From assembly GCA_021790375.1 (NCBI GenBank), contig JAJYEB010000060.1, positions 1 to 9,086 on the forward strand: DNA of 9,086 nt, in the 5' to 3' direction. The notes under the pieces were generated by a model that did no database searches, was not told the DNA's origin, and saw only the letters and a list, made by a program, of their open reading frames with translations. How positions within the stretch are numbered: the first letter of the stretch is position 1; the number at the start of each line of letters is the position of its first letter. The stretch is from Chloroflexota bacterium. GTDB lineage: Bacteria > Chloroflexota > Limnocylindria > Limnocylindrales > CSP1-4. The position numbers and the translations under genes are program-made. Shown here in pieces: positions 1-6,249 of this stretch.

Positions 1-820
1 CGAGCAGGTCCTTCCAGCCGAGATCCACCACCGCCCGCACGCCGAACGTCCCGGTCTCGGCCTCCAGGTTCATGGACGGGAGCTCACCGCGGGGACGGAG
101 CTTCCGGAAGGCGGTGTTGAAGAAGGCCGTGGCCATGTGCAGGTGCTTGGAGCCGGGCAGGTAGGCCAGGAAGGCCGAGACGAGGAGGATGTTGGCCCAC
201 CACGCCAGCGCGAAGACCGCCTCCTGCGCGGCCGGAGCCAGCGGACTCGCGATCAGCTGTCCGAGGGGCCGGGAGACGATCTCGGCGGGCGCGTACGGGT
301 CGCCGTACCGGGCGAGCCTGAACGCCTCGGCGATCAGCTCCGTGGTGACGATCCCGCCGATCATCACCAGGACCAGCAGGGCGTCCCGCGACAGCGTGAT
401 CCGGGCCGGCCGCGTCACCAGCCGGCGGAACGCCGCGTACAGCACCGCCACGAGCACGGCAACGGCAAGGACGTTGCCCACCGTCAGCACGACGCGCCAC
501 ACCCAGCCGTCGAGGGGCCAGGCCAGGACCGCCTGCACGACGCCACCGGACACGCGGTTGGCCGTGCCCACGGTCAGCAGCACGAACCCCCAGAAGATCG
601 CGGCGTGCATGGTCCCGGCCCGAATCTCGCGGAACATGCGGACCTGCGCGATCGCGTAGACGCCCAGCGATCGCAGGCGCTGCCCGGGGCGATCGACGAC
701 CGACGATGGCCGCGCGGCGGCGAACACGCGCAGGTGCCGCGCCATCCGCAGCGCGAACACCAGCACCGCGACCAGGAAGACGAGGGGGGCGAGCGGGTAG
801 AAGGGAACCTCCGAGGTCAT
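1..820 (-). CDS. Membrane (Fe-S) oxidoreductase, EtfD/HdrD-like, N-terminal part only
   Basis: The gene runs off the left edge; 273 N-terminal codons are visible. I see about five hydrophobic segments (roughly residues 7-26, 73-90, 108-130, 146-166, 200-221). This is the fold of the nitrate reductase gamma subunit, which binds b-type haem. H72 in the 'MHAAIFWGF' segment and H226/H228 in 'YLPGSKHLHMAT' are plausible haem ligands. The part that follows (PRGEL, FGV, 'DLGWKDLL') matches the linker that in this family comes directly before a 4Fe-4S 'CTxCGRC' motif, so the iron-sulfur and CCG domains should lie just outside the window. Mycobacterial relatives (EtfD, Rv0338c) pass electrons from electron-transfer flavoprotein to menaquinone in fatty acid oxidation; the role here is inferred from that. 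The ATG overlaps the stop of the upstream mogA/moaB-type gene by ATGA. A strong GAGGAGG lies 7 bases before the start. The family call is firm, the electron donor is not. Confidence 0.87.
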   Translation of the reverse strand, partial: MTSEVPFYPLAPLVFLVAVLVFALRMARHLRVFAAARPSSVVDRPGQRLRSLGVYAIAQVRMFREIRAGTMHAAIFWGFVLLTVGTANRVSGGVVQAVLAWPLDGWVWRVVLTVGNVLAVAVLVAVLYAAFRRLVTRPARITLSRDALLVLVMIGGIVTTELIAEAFRLARYGDPYAPAEIVSRPLGQLIASPLAPAAQEAVFALAWWANILLVSAFLAYLPGSKHLHMATAFFNTAFRKLRPRGELPSMNLEAETGTFGVRAVVDLGWKDLL

Positions 821-1338
821 GGCGTGCCCTCCTCGCCGATGGGATGGTCGCCGCCGGGGTGGTCGCCGCCGGGGTGGTCGCCGCCGGTCAGCACCTCGAG
901 GGCGTGCGGGATGAGCGGTGCGATGGCGTCGAGCGACTCCAGCGCGCCCCTGGGGCTGCCGGGCACCACGAGGACGAGGGCACGCCCCACGACCCCACCC
1001 AGCGACCGAGAGAGGGCCGCCAGCGGCGTCGAGCGCGACCCCGTGGACCGCATGAGCTCACCCAGTCCGGGCACCTCGTAGTCGAGGATCGGCCGAACGG
1101 CCTGGGGGGTCACGTCGCGCGGGCCGAGTCCCGTTCCACCGGCAACCACGACCAGCGCGTGGTCGGCGGCCGCCGCGCGCACCGCGTCCGAGATCCGGGT
1201 GGCGTCGTCCGGGACCAGCCCGAGATCCGGCTCGTGGCCGAGCTCGCGCAGTCGCGCCACCAGGTGCGGGCCCGTCTCGTCGGCACGTTCCCCGCGCGCA
1301 GATCGGTCGCTCACCGTCAGGACGTGGGCACGGGCCAC
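817..1338 (-). CDS. moaB: MogA/MoaB-family molybdenum cofactor protein (molybdopterin adenylyltransferase)
   Basis: This 173-residue protein has the MogA/MoaB fold signatures: 'LTVSDR' at 7-12, a conserved VPDD at 42-45, the phosphate-binding 'VVAGGTGLGPRDVTPQA' at 64-80 with the key Asp D75, and 'VPGSP' near 125-129. Family members activate molybdopterin with ATP to give adenylyl-molybdopterin, which MoeA then charges with molybdate; they act in the cytosol, usually as trimers or hexamers. The start is a GTG at 1338, preceded by GGGGGA about 8 bases upstream and 36 bases after the moaC stop. The tail is odd: residues 152-166 are three copies of GGDHP, encoded by a 15-base tandem repeat. The gene ends in an ATGA overlap with the iron-sulfur oxidoreductase gene. 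Whether it should be called MogA or MoaB cannot be settled by eye; the symbol denotes the family. Confidence 0.93.
   Translation of the reverse strand: MARAHVLTVSDRSARGERADETGPHLVARLRELGHEPDLGLVPDDATRISDAVRAAAADHALVVVAGGTGLGPRDVTPQAVRPILDYEVPGLGELMRSTGSRSTPLAALSRSLGGVVGRALVLVVPGSPRGALESLDAIAPLIPHALEVLTGGDHPGGDHPGGDHPIGEEGTP
842..886 (-). repeat. Three 15-base tandem repeats encoding GGDHP
   Basis: Units are 842-856, 857-871 and 872-886 on the plus strand. The last two are identical (gggtggtcgccgccg) and the first differs by one base (ggatggtcgccgccg). The repeat keeps the reading frame of the mogA/moaB-type gene and produces three consecutive GGDHP pentapeptides at the C-terminus. Copy number could change by slippage without breaking the frame. 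Confidence 0.9.
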
Positions 1339-1374
1339 GTCAAACGTCCCCCGGCGTGCCGGCAGACGGACCGC

Positions 1375-1971
1375 TCATCGCGCGTCCCGGCGGACGGTCC
1401 GGCGCGGGCCTCGCGTGCCGGGGGGCAGGCGGCCACCGCCGGCGGGTTCCGGGCCTGCGGGGCCGGCGGGCCGGTGCCACTCGCCGGACGCGCCGCCGGA
1501 CTTCTCGAGCAGCCGAATGTGCCGGATCTCGGCGCCGCGGTCCACGCCCTTCAGCATGTCGTAGACCGTGAGGGCCGCGACCGACGCCGCCGTCAGCGCC
1601 TCCATCTCGACCCCGGTCTGGGCGATCGTGGCGGCGGTGGCCCGCACCCGGAGGGTGGACGCGGCGCGGTCCGGGGTGACCTCGACCACCAGGTCGGTCA
1701 GCGGGATCGGGTGGCACAGCGGGATCAGGTCGGACGTGCGCTTGCCCCCCATCACGCCGGCCAGCTCGGCGACCGTGAACACGTCGCCCTTGGGCACGTC
1801 TCCATCGATCACCAGGCTCAGCGTGTCCTGCGCCACGCTCACCTCAGCCTCCGCCATCGCCCGGCGGACGGTGGGGGGCTTCGCGCTGACATCGACCATG
1901 CGCGGCCGGCCCGACCGGTCGACATGGGTGAGCCGGCGCCGGACGTTGCGCGGCGCGCCGGGATCGTTCAT
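1375..1971 (-). CDS. moaC: Cyclic pyranopterin monophosphate synthase MoaC
   Basis: MoaC converts the 3',8-cyclo-GTP made by MoaA into cyclic pyranopterin monophosphate, the first stable intermediate of molybdenum cofactor synthesis. The 198-residue product shows the family hallmarks in order: 'LTHVDRSGRPRMVDVS' at 14-29, K61 in 'KGDVF', 'GKRTSDLIPLCHP' at 76-88 with H87, 'TGVEMEALTAASVAALTVYD' at 119-138 with E122, E124 and D138, K141, and 'IRLLEKSGG' at 152-160 with K157. These correspond to the active-site residues of E. coli MoaC. The ATG at 1971 has GGAG 7 bases upstream. The family is usually about 160 residues; here about 33 extra residues (166-198), rich in Pro, Gly and Arg, follow the conserved core. 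The gene sits 45 bases after moeA and 36 before the mogA/moaB-type gene. Confidence 0.96.
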   Translation of the reverse strand: MNDPGAPRNVRRRLTHVDRSGRPRMVDVSAKPPTVRRAMAEAEVSVAQDTLSLVIDGDVPKGDVFTVAELAGVMGGKRTSDLIPLCHPIPLTDLVVEVTPDRAASTLRVRATAATIAQTGVEMEALTAASVAALTVYDMLKGVDRGAEIRHIRLLEKSGGASGEWHRPAGPAGPEPAGGGRLPPGTRGPRRTVRRDAR

Positions 1972-2016
1972 CGCACCACTCCGCGGCGACTCATCGTGGC
2001 CCTTGACATCGGATCA

Positions 2017-3324
2017 TCACCCACCCTCGTCCTCCAGCTCCCAGACCTCGACGTCGCTTCCCGCCGGGAGTCCCGGCACCTCCTCGGGGACCACCGCGAG
2101 ACCGTCTGCCGCCGCCAGCCCGGAAAGCATGTGGGACCCCTGCCCTCCCGCCGGTCGCGCCAGCAGGCGCCCGGGCAGGGCCGGATCCGGCTCCAGCCGG
2201 ACTCGCAGGAATGCGCGCCTCCCCGGCGACTTGGTCACCGGTTCCGCGAGCGTGGCCCGCACGCGGGGCCGCCCCGCATCCGCACCCCGGCCGGCCAGGG
2301 CCAGCAGGAAGGGACGGACGAACAGCTCGAACGTGACGAACGCGCTGACCGGGTTGCCCGGGAGGCCGAAGAGCGCCACCGGACGCCCCGGATCGGACAC
2401 GTCGCCGGCCCGTCCTGCCGTGGTCCACCCGAACGCCAGCGGCTTGCCCGGCTGGACCGCCACACGCCAGAAGGCGACCTCGCCGAGCGCCTCGAACGCG
2501 TCCTTGACGTGGTCGTGCGCGCCCACCGACACACCGCCGCTGAGCACCACCACGTCGGAACGCGACACGGCTTCCGCGAGCATGCCGGCAAGGGTAGACG
2601 GATCGTCGGGTGCGATGCCGAACGAGGTGGCGATCGCCCCGGCGGCGCGCGACTGGACGAGCAGCAGGGGCGTGTTGCTGTCGTGGATGCGTCCGCTGCC
2701 CAGCGGCTGCCCGGCGGGCGTGAGCTCGTCGCCGGTGGCGAGCACGCCGACCCGCGGCCGCCGGACCACCGCGACGCGTGCCGCTCCACTCGCGGCCGCG
2801 AGCGCCACTCCCGCCGGCCCGAGGACGCGGCCGGAAGGCAGGACGGTCTCTCCCAGCCGGACGTCCTCCCCGGCTCGCCGCAGGTTGGCGCCCGGCCACG
2901 CCGCGACGCGGACCCGTACCGACTCCGGCAGCGCCGCCACGCCGGGCGGCGCATCGGTGTCCTCCACCGGGACCACGGCGTCGGCCCCGGCCGGGATCAT
3001 CGCGCCGGTCGTGATGCGCAGCGCGGTCCCCGGCTCCACGTCGCGAGCCGGCACGTGACCCGCGGCCACCTCGGCCAGCACGCGAAGCTCCACGGGTGCG
3101 TCCTCGGATGCCCGGGCCACGTCGCTCGAACGAACCGCGAACCCGTCCATCGCCGTGTTGTCCCATGGCGGAAGCGAGGTCGAGGCGACCACCGGCGCGG
3201 CCAGCACCCTGCCCACGGCCTCCTCGGGGGCGCAGTCCTCCGCCGGCAACGGCCGGGCGCGGGACAGGATGCGCTCGAGGGCCTCCTCGACCCCCAGCAG
3301 GCGGGGGCTCTCCGGCGTGGTCAT
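2017..3324 (-). CDS. moeA: Molybdopterin molybdenumtransferase MoeA
   Basis: MoeA inserts molybdate into adenylated molybdopterin, the last general step of cofactor assembly in the cytosol. The 435-residue protein is full length. Visible motifs in order: 'LPPWDNTAMDGFAVR' at 51-65, 'RITTGAMIPAGADAVVPVED' at 103-122, 'GVLATGDEL' at 193-201, 'LSGGVSVGAHDHV' at 261-273, 'LFGLPGNPVSA' at 318-328 and, in domain IV, 'GGQGSHMLSGLAAADGL' at 393-409. The central MoCF-like domain (about 185-345) resembles the MogA/MoaB fold. The frame stays open to 3648, but that extension is antisense-like text inside the upstream gene. The start at 3324 (MTTPESPR) is chosen because it overlaps the upstream TGA as ATGA and leaves a normal N-terminus. 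The gene ends with a double stop (TGATGA). Confidence 0.96.
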   Translation of the reverse strand: MTTPESPRLLGVEEALERILSRARPLPAEDCAPEEAVGRVLAAPVVASTSLPPWDNTAMDGFAVRSSDVARASEDAPVELRVLAEVAAGHVPARDVEPGTALRITTGAMIPAGADAVVPVEDTDAPPGVAALPESVRVRVAAWPGANLRRAGEDVRLGETVLPSGRVLGPAGVALAAASGAARVAVVRRPRVGVLATGDELTPAGQPLGSGRIHDSNTPLLLVQSRAAGAIATSFGIAPDDPSTLAGMLAEAVSRSDVVVLSGGVSVGAHDHVKDAFEALGEVAFWRVAVQPGKPLAFGWTTAGRAGDVSDPGRPVALFGLPGNPVSAFVTFELFVRPFLLALAGRGADAGRPRVRATLAEPVTKSPGRRAFLRVRLEPDPALPGRLLARPAGGQGSHMLSGLAAADGLAVVPEEVPGLPAGSDVEVWELEDEGG

Positions 3325-4031
3325 GGGCCGGGGGCCCGTGGCACGGCCGTCGCGGCCCGCGACACTTCGGTGCGCCCGAGGGAGCGCAGGCGCAGGGTCG
3401 CCACGAACCAGGCGGCCGCACAGAGCAGCAGGACGACCGCCGCGAGCGTCATGGTGATCAGCTCCCAGAACGGCGTGGGGTAGAGCTGGACCATGCGCTC
3501 GGTCGCGACGTTGAACTCCCAGTTGCCCTGCGGGAAGAAGATCTCGTGGAAGAGGGTGAAGGCCGCATCGAAGGCGACGGCGAAGAAGAGGCCGATCGCG
3601 CAGAACGCTGCCGCGAGGGCCACCGCCCCGCCCCGCACCGCGTGCCACGCCCCCGGATCGCGCCGCCGTGGCACCAGCGTGACGACCAGCGCGACCGCCC
3701 CCACCCCGACCGCGGCCAGGAACCAGTGCAGCAGGTTCGAGGCATCGCGGAGGTGCGCGGCCTCGGCCGCATCGTAGAAGCGCGGCCCGCCGGGCGCGAC
3801 CGGGAACGCGAACGTGGCCGGCCCGAAGACCAGCTCCGCCATGGTCCGGTCCGACATGGCGTGCGTGACCGAGGTGGTCATGCCCAGGATCCCGGCGCTG
3901 CCGGCGCTGTCCAGTGCCGCGTGGATGTAGAGCGGATCGAGCAGGGCCACCACCGCGAGGCCGAGGATGGAGAGCGCGACCCCCACGCCGATGACCACCC
4001 GGGCCCCCATGCCGGTGCGCGGGCCCGGCAC
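3321..4031 (-). CDS. lit: DUF1461/TIGR01906 membrane protein, Lit-like lipoprotein transacylase candidate
   Basis: A 236-residue membrane protein with four likely transmembrane helices near residues 11-31, 100-120, 135-155 and 190-210. Between helices 1 and 2 an extracellular-type loop ends in 'AAHLRDASNLLHWF' (H93). After helix 3 comes 'LFHEIFFPQGNWEF' (H162), followed by 'LYPTPFW' at 183-189. The spaced His pair and the FHxxFFPxGNW block are hallmarks of DUF1461/TIGR01906. Studied members from Enterococcus and Bacillus are Lit, the lipoprotein intramolecular transacylase, which moves an acyl chain onto the N-terminal cysteine and uses two conserved His residues. The activity here is inferred from the family. 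The GTG at 4031 is chosen because GGAGGA lies 6 bases upstream, overlapping the stop of the preceding gene; ATG 4010 is an alternative. The gene overlaps moeA by ATGA. Confidence 0.8.
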   Translation of the reverse strand: MPGPRTGMGARVVIGVGVALSILGLAVVALLDPLYIHAALDSAGSAGILGMTTSVTHAMSDRTMAELVFGPATFAFPVAPGGPRFYDAAEAAHLRDASNLLHWFLAAVGVGAVALVVTLVPRRRDPGAWHAVRGGAVALAAAFCAIGLFFAVAFDAAFTLFHEIFFPQGNWEFNVATERMVQLYPTPFWELITMTLAAVVLLLCAAAWFVATLRLRSLGRTEVSRAATAVPRAPGP

Positions 4032-4033
4032 GT

Positions 4034-4423
4034 CTACTCCTCCTCGAGCGTCTGCGCCTGTTCCCACCAGCCCTCGACCGTCAGGTCATCCGGTGGCTCC
4101 ACGCCCAGGATGTGTGCCGAGCGCGCCAGGCGGGCCCGCAGCTCATCGAGCGACAGCTCCAGCACCTGCGCGATCCCCGTGATCCCGGCCTGCGTGAAGA
4201 CCGCCTGCTCGAGCGGCCCGAACCGCGCGAGGTTGAGGAGCATGGCCTCGTCTCGCCAGTCGTTGACGTCGTTGGTCGTGGCGCCCAGCTGGTCGGCCAG
4301 GTACTGGCGACGCGTGGACGTCTCCGAGACTTCGAGCAGGAGGCCCGTGGTGAAGATGCCCTGGCGATCGAGTCGCTCCTGGTAGACCAGGGGCACGCGC
4401 TGGAGCTGCGAGAGCGGCGGCAC
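4034..4423 (-). CDS. DUF4332-type helix-hairpin-helix-like protein
   Basis: A 129-residue soluble protein without signal peptide or membrane segment, probably all helical. It looks like two related halves: 'YQERLDRQGIFTTGLLLE' at 14-31 and 'LEQAVFTQAGITGIAQVLEL' at 71-90 follow the same hydrophobic and GI spacing. Each is followed by a helix typical of helix-hairpin-helix repeats ('RRQYLADQLG' at 38-47, 'DELRARLA' at 93-100). This is the layout of DUF4332, a family related to non-specific DNA- or protein-binding HhH modules; its cellular role is unknown. The tail is acidic (EEE). The start is a GTG at 4423, the only usual start codon after an upstream in-frame TGA; an AGGAGG lies 11 bases before it, slightly far. 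The stop sits 2 bases from the GTG of the Lit-like gene, whose ribosome binding site lies inside this gene's last codons. Confidence 0.75.
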   Translation of the reverse strand: MPPLSQLQRVPLVYQERLDRQGIFTTGLLLEVSETSTRRQYLADQLGATTNDVNDWRDEAMLLNLARFGPLEQAVFTQAGITGIAQVLELSLDELRARLARSAHILGVEPPDDLTVEGWWEQAQTLEEE

Positions 4424-4471
4424 GATTCGCGGGTCCTCCTGCTGGGAGTGCGCCGGGAGCAGGCGCGTTCT

Positions 4472-4494
4472 GCCGGCGGCTCACCGCTGCCGGC
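4472..4494. other. GC-rich stem-loop between aldehyde dehydrogenase and DUF4332 genes
   Basis: The arms GCCGGC (4472-4477 and 4489-4494) pair perfectly. On the plus strand a G-T wobble and two further pairs extend this to nine pairs around a 5-base loop; on the minus strand that wobble becomes an A-C mismatch. No T-run follows on either strand. It may help end the aldehyde dehydrogenase transcript or fold in the leader of the DUF4332 operon. It could also be chance in GC-rich DNA. Confidence 0.3.
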
Positions 4495-4512
4495 GCGGGT
4501 GCGCTGGTGCAG

Positions 4513-4518
4513 ATTATG
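4513..4518 (-). promoter_or_regulatory. Possible -10 box (CATAAT) for the DUF4332-lit-moeA-moaC operon
   Basis: The minus-strand hexamer CATAAT matches the -10 consensus at five of six positions and is a marked AT-rich patch in a GC-rich gap. No TTGACA-like -35 lies 16-18 bases upstream, so the call is weak. Initiation here would give a leader of about 80 bases that includes the stem-loop at 4472-4494. Confidence 0.25.
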
Positions 4519-4535
4519 CCGCGTCGTCCGGCCCG

Positions 4536-6047
4536 CTACTTCGGGTCGCCCCAGATGGTCCAGTGCCAGCTCTTCTCGGCCTCGCCGGTGAGCTCGATCA
4601 TCACGTGCTTGACGTTCGTGTACTCCTCGAACGAGTACGCCGACATGTCCTTGCCGAAGCCGGACTGCTTGAAGCCGCCGTGCGGCATCTCGCTCGTGAG
4701 CGGCAGGTGGTCGTTGACCCAGACGCCGCCGAACTCCAGCGCCTTCGCCGCGCGCATGGCGCGGAAGACGTCGCGGGTCCAGACCGAGCTCGCCAGCCCG
4801 TACCGCACGTCGTTGGCCTTTGCCAGGACCTCCTCCTCAGTGTCGAACGGGAGCACCGTGAGGACCGGGCCGAAGATCTCCTGCTGGACGATCTCGGAGT
4901 CCTGCTCGACGTGGTCGACCACGGTCGGCTGGAAGAACGCGCCCGCCAGACCGGGGACCTCCGCACGTCCACCACCGATGAGCACGCGGGCGCCCCCCTC
5001 GCGCGCGCGATCCACGAACCCCTGGACCCGCTGCAGCTGCTGCTCGCTGATGAGGCTGCCCATGTCGGTGTGCTCGTCCCGCGGATCGCCGACACGCACC
5101 GTGCGCAGGTGGCCGAGCAGCAGCTCGAGGAACTGGTCGTAGACGGCGCGCTGCACGTAGATCCGGGTGGCCGCGGTGCAGTCCTGCCCCGCGTTCTGCA
5201 GCCCGCCGACGACGGCCCCGCGGGCGGCGGCCTCCAGGTCGGCGTCGTCGTACACGATGAACGGCGCCTTGCCACCCAGCTCCAGGTGCAGGCGCTTCAG
5301 GCTGCCGGCGGCGGCGGCCTGGATCTTCCTGCCGGTCTCGGTATCCCCCGTGAGCGAGACCATGTCGACGTCCGGGTGCGCCGCGATGGCCGCGCCCACC
5401 AGGTCGCCCCGGCCGGTGACGATGTTGAGGACGCCGGCGGGGAGGCCGGCTTCCCCGGCCAGCTCGCCGAGCATCAGCGTGGTGAGCGGCGTGGCGCTGG
5501 CGGGCTTGAGCACCACGCTGTTGCCGGCGGCGAGCGCGGGGCCGATCTTCCAGATGGCCATCATCAGCGGGTAGTTCCACGGCGCGACCTGGCCCACCAC
5601 CCCGATCGGCTCGCGGCGGATCAGGCTCGTGTGGCTGCCGCTGTATTCCGCGGCCGCCCGCCCCTCCAGGTGCCGGATCGCGCCCGCGAAGAAGCGCAGG
5701 TTGTCGGCCGCGAACGGGATGTCCGAGTCACGGCGCAGCTTGATGGCGGTACCCGTCTGGTCGGTCTCGACCGCGCCCAGCTCCGCGGCGTGGGCGTCGA
5801 TCAGGTCCGCGAGGCGGTTGAGGACCGCGACACGTTCGGGCCCGTACATGCCGCGCCAGCGTCCGTCGCGGAACGAGCGGCGTGCCGCGGCGACGGCACG
5901 ATCCACGTCCGCGGTGGTGCCCGCGGGAACGCGACCCGCCAGCCCGCCCGTCGCCGGGTTGCGGACCTCGATCCACGCTCCGCTCGACGACTCGACCCAC
6001 TCGCCGTCGATCAGCATCCTGCGGTCGGTGACGGTGACGATGGCCAT
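4536..6047 (-). CDS. NAD(P)+-dependent aldehyde dehydrogenase, gamma-aminobutyraldehyde dehydrogenase-like
   Basis: This 503-residue cytosolic enzyme oxidises an aldehyde to its acid with NAD(P)+. All catalytic features of the superfamily are present: N158 in 'VAPWNYP', K181 in 'LKPASATP', the nucleotide-binding 'SLTGDTETG' at 231-239, general base E256 in 'LELGGK', and catalytic C290 in 'NAGQDCTAATR'. The C-terminal segment, including 'EMPHGGFKQSGFGKD' and 'FEEYTNVKHVM', and the final 'WHWTIWGD' resemble gamma-aminobutyraldehyde dehydrogenases (PatD/YdcW type) of polyamine breakdown, with betaine-aldehyde dehydrogenases as the next closest group. Substrate assignment by eye is tentative. The frame is open to 6098, but ATG 6047 gives the normal N-terminus; GAGGAG lies 11 bases upstream. 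ATG 6017 (MLIDGEWV) is a less likely start. The gene is monocistronic as far as can be seen: 202 bases separate it from the hydrolase and 112 from the next gene. Confidence 0.93.
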   Translation of the reverse strand: MAIVTVTDRRMLIDGEWVESSSGAWIEVRNPATGGLAGRVPAGTTADVDRAVAAARRSFRDGRWRGMYGPERVAVLNRLADLIDAHAAELGAVETDQTGTAIKLRRDSDIPFAADNLRFFAGAIRHLEGRAAAEYSGSHTSLIRREPIGVVGQVAPWNYPLMMAIWKIGPALAAGNSVVLKPASATPLTTLMLGELAGEAGLPAGVLNIVTGRGDLVGAAIAAHPDVDMVSLTGDTETGRKIQAAAAGSLKRLHLELGGKAPFIVYDDADLEAAARGAVVGGLQNAGQDCTAATRIYVQRAVYDQFLELLLGHLRTVRVGDPRDEHTDMGSLISEQQLQRVQGFVDRAREGGARVLIGGGRAEVPGLAGAFFQPTVVDHVEQDSEIVQQEIFGPVLTVLPFDTEEEVLAKANDVRYGLASSVWTRDVFRAMRAAKALEFGGVWVNDHLPLTSEMPHGGFKQSGFGKDMSAYSFEEYTNVKHVMIELTGEAEKSWHWTIWGDPK

Positions 6048-6115
6048 GGCTCGCTTCGCTCCTCGCGCTCGGGGCCGCGGTTCCAGCCCGGCGGCCACCC
6101 TGTTCCGGGAAGCGC

Positions 6116-6121
6116 AGTGTA
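6116..6121 (-). promoter_or_regulatory. Possible -10 box (TACACT) for the aldehyde dehydrogenase gene
   Basis: The minus-strand hexamer TACACT fits the TANNNT pattern used by many high-GC bacteria. It lies about 70 bases before the ATG at 6047, so the leader would be about 60 bases. No -35 consensus is visible. The 202-base gap 6048-6249 is the only other place for this gene's promoter; it also holds a 6-bp hairpin (6185-6199, CGACGA-GAT-TCGTCG) without a T-run. Confidence 0.25.
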
Positions 6122-6249
6122 GCTCAGGCGGCCGAGGTCCTACCCGCCGAAGCGCACGCCTTCCGTTGCGGTGGGATTGTCACGCGACGAGATTCGTCGG
6201 TCCGAGGGCTCTTGTCTTTCCCATTCGAACCGGGGAGCGGGGGCGGCGG

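Noticed and set aside
84..500. 138-residue minus-strand frame
   Set aside because: It is an Arg-rich alternate frame inside the EtfD-like membrane protein, whose frame shows hydrophobic helices and family motifs.
706..3483. 925-codon open frame on the plus strand
   Set aside because: It lies antisense to the mogA/moaB-type, moaC and moeA genes, all with clear family motifs. Its product is Arg/Gly/Pro/His-rich with no domain, the usual shadow of GC-rich coding DNA.
6050..6071. Mirror-type repeat GAGCGAAGCGAG before the aldehyde dehydrogenase start
   Set aside because: It is a single low-complexity purine-rich copy. It may contribute the ribosome binding site, and nothing else in the window repeats it.
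4563..6122. 519-codon open frame on the plus strand opposite the aldehyde dehydrogenase
   Set aside because: The minus-strand gene has every catalytic residue of its family. The plus-strand product has none and is a compositional shadow.
6185..6199. Hairpin CGACGA-GAT-TCGTCG as a terminator
   Set aside because: The stem has only six pairs and no T-run follows on either strand. It may be chance, so it is mentioned only in the description of the gap.
6112..6240. tRNA-like pieces: TAGCTCAG near 6120 and TTCGAA near 6223
   Set aside because: The D-stem does not close, no anticodon stem forms, the acceptor ends do not pair, the base pair closing the T-loop (53-61) is wrong, and the distance is too long for a tRNA.
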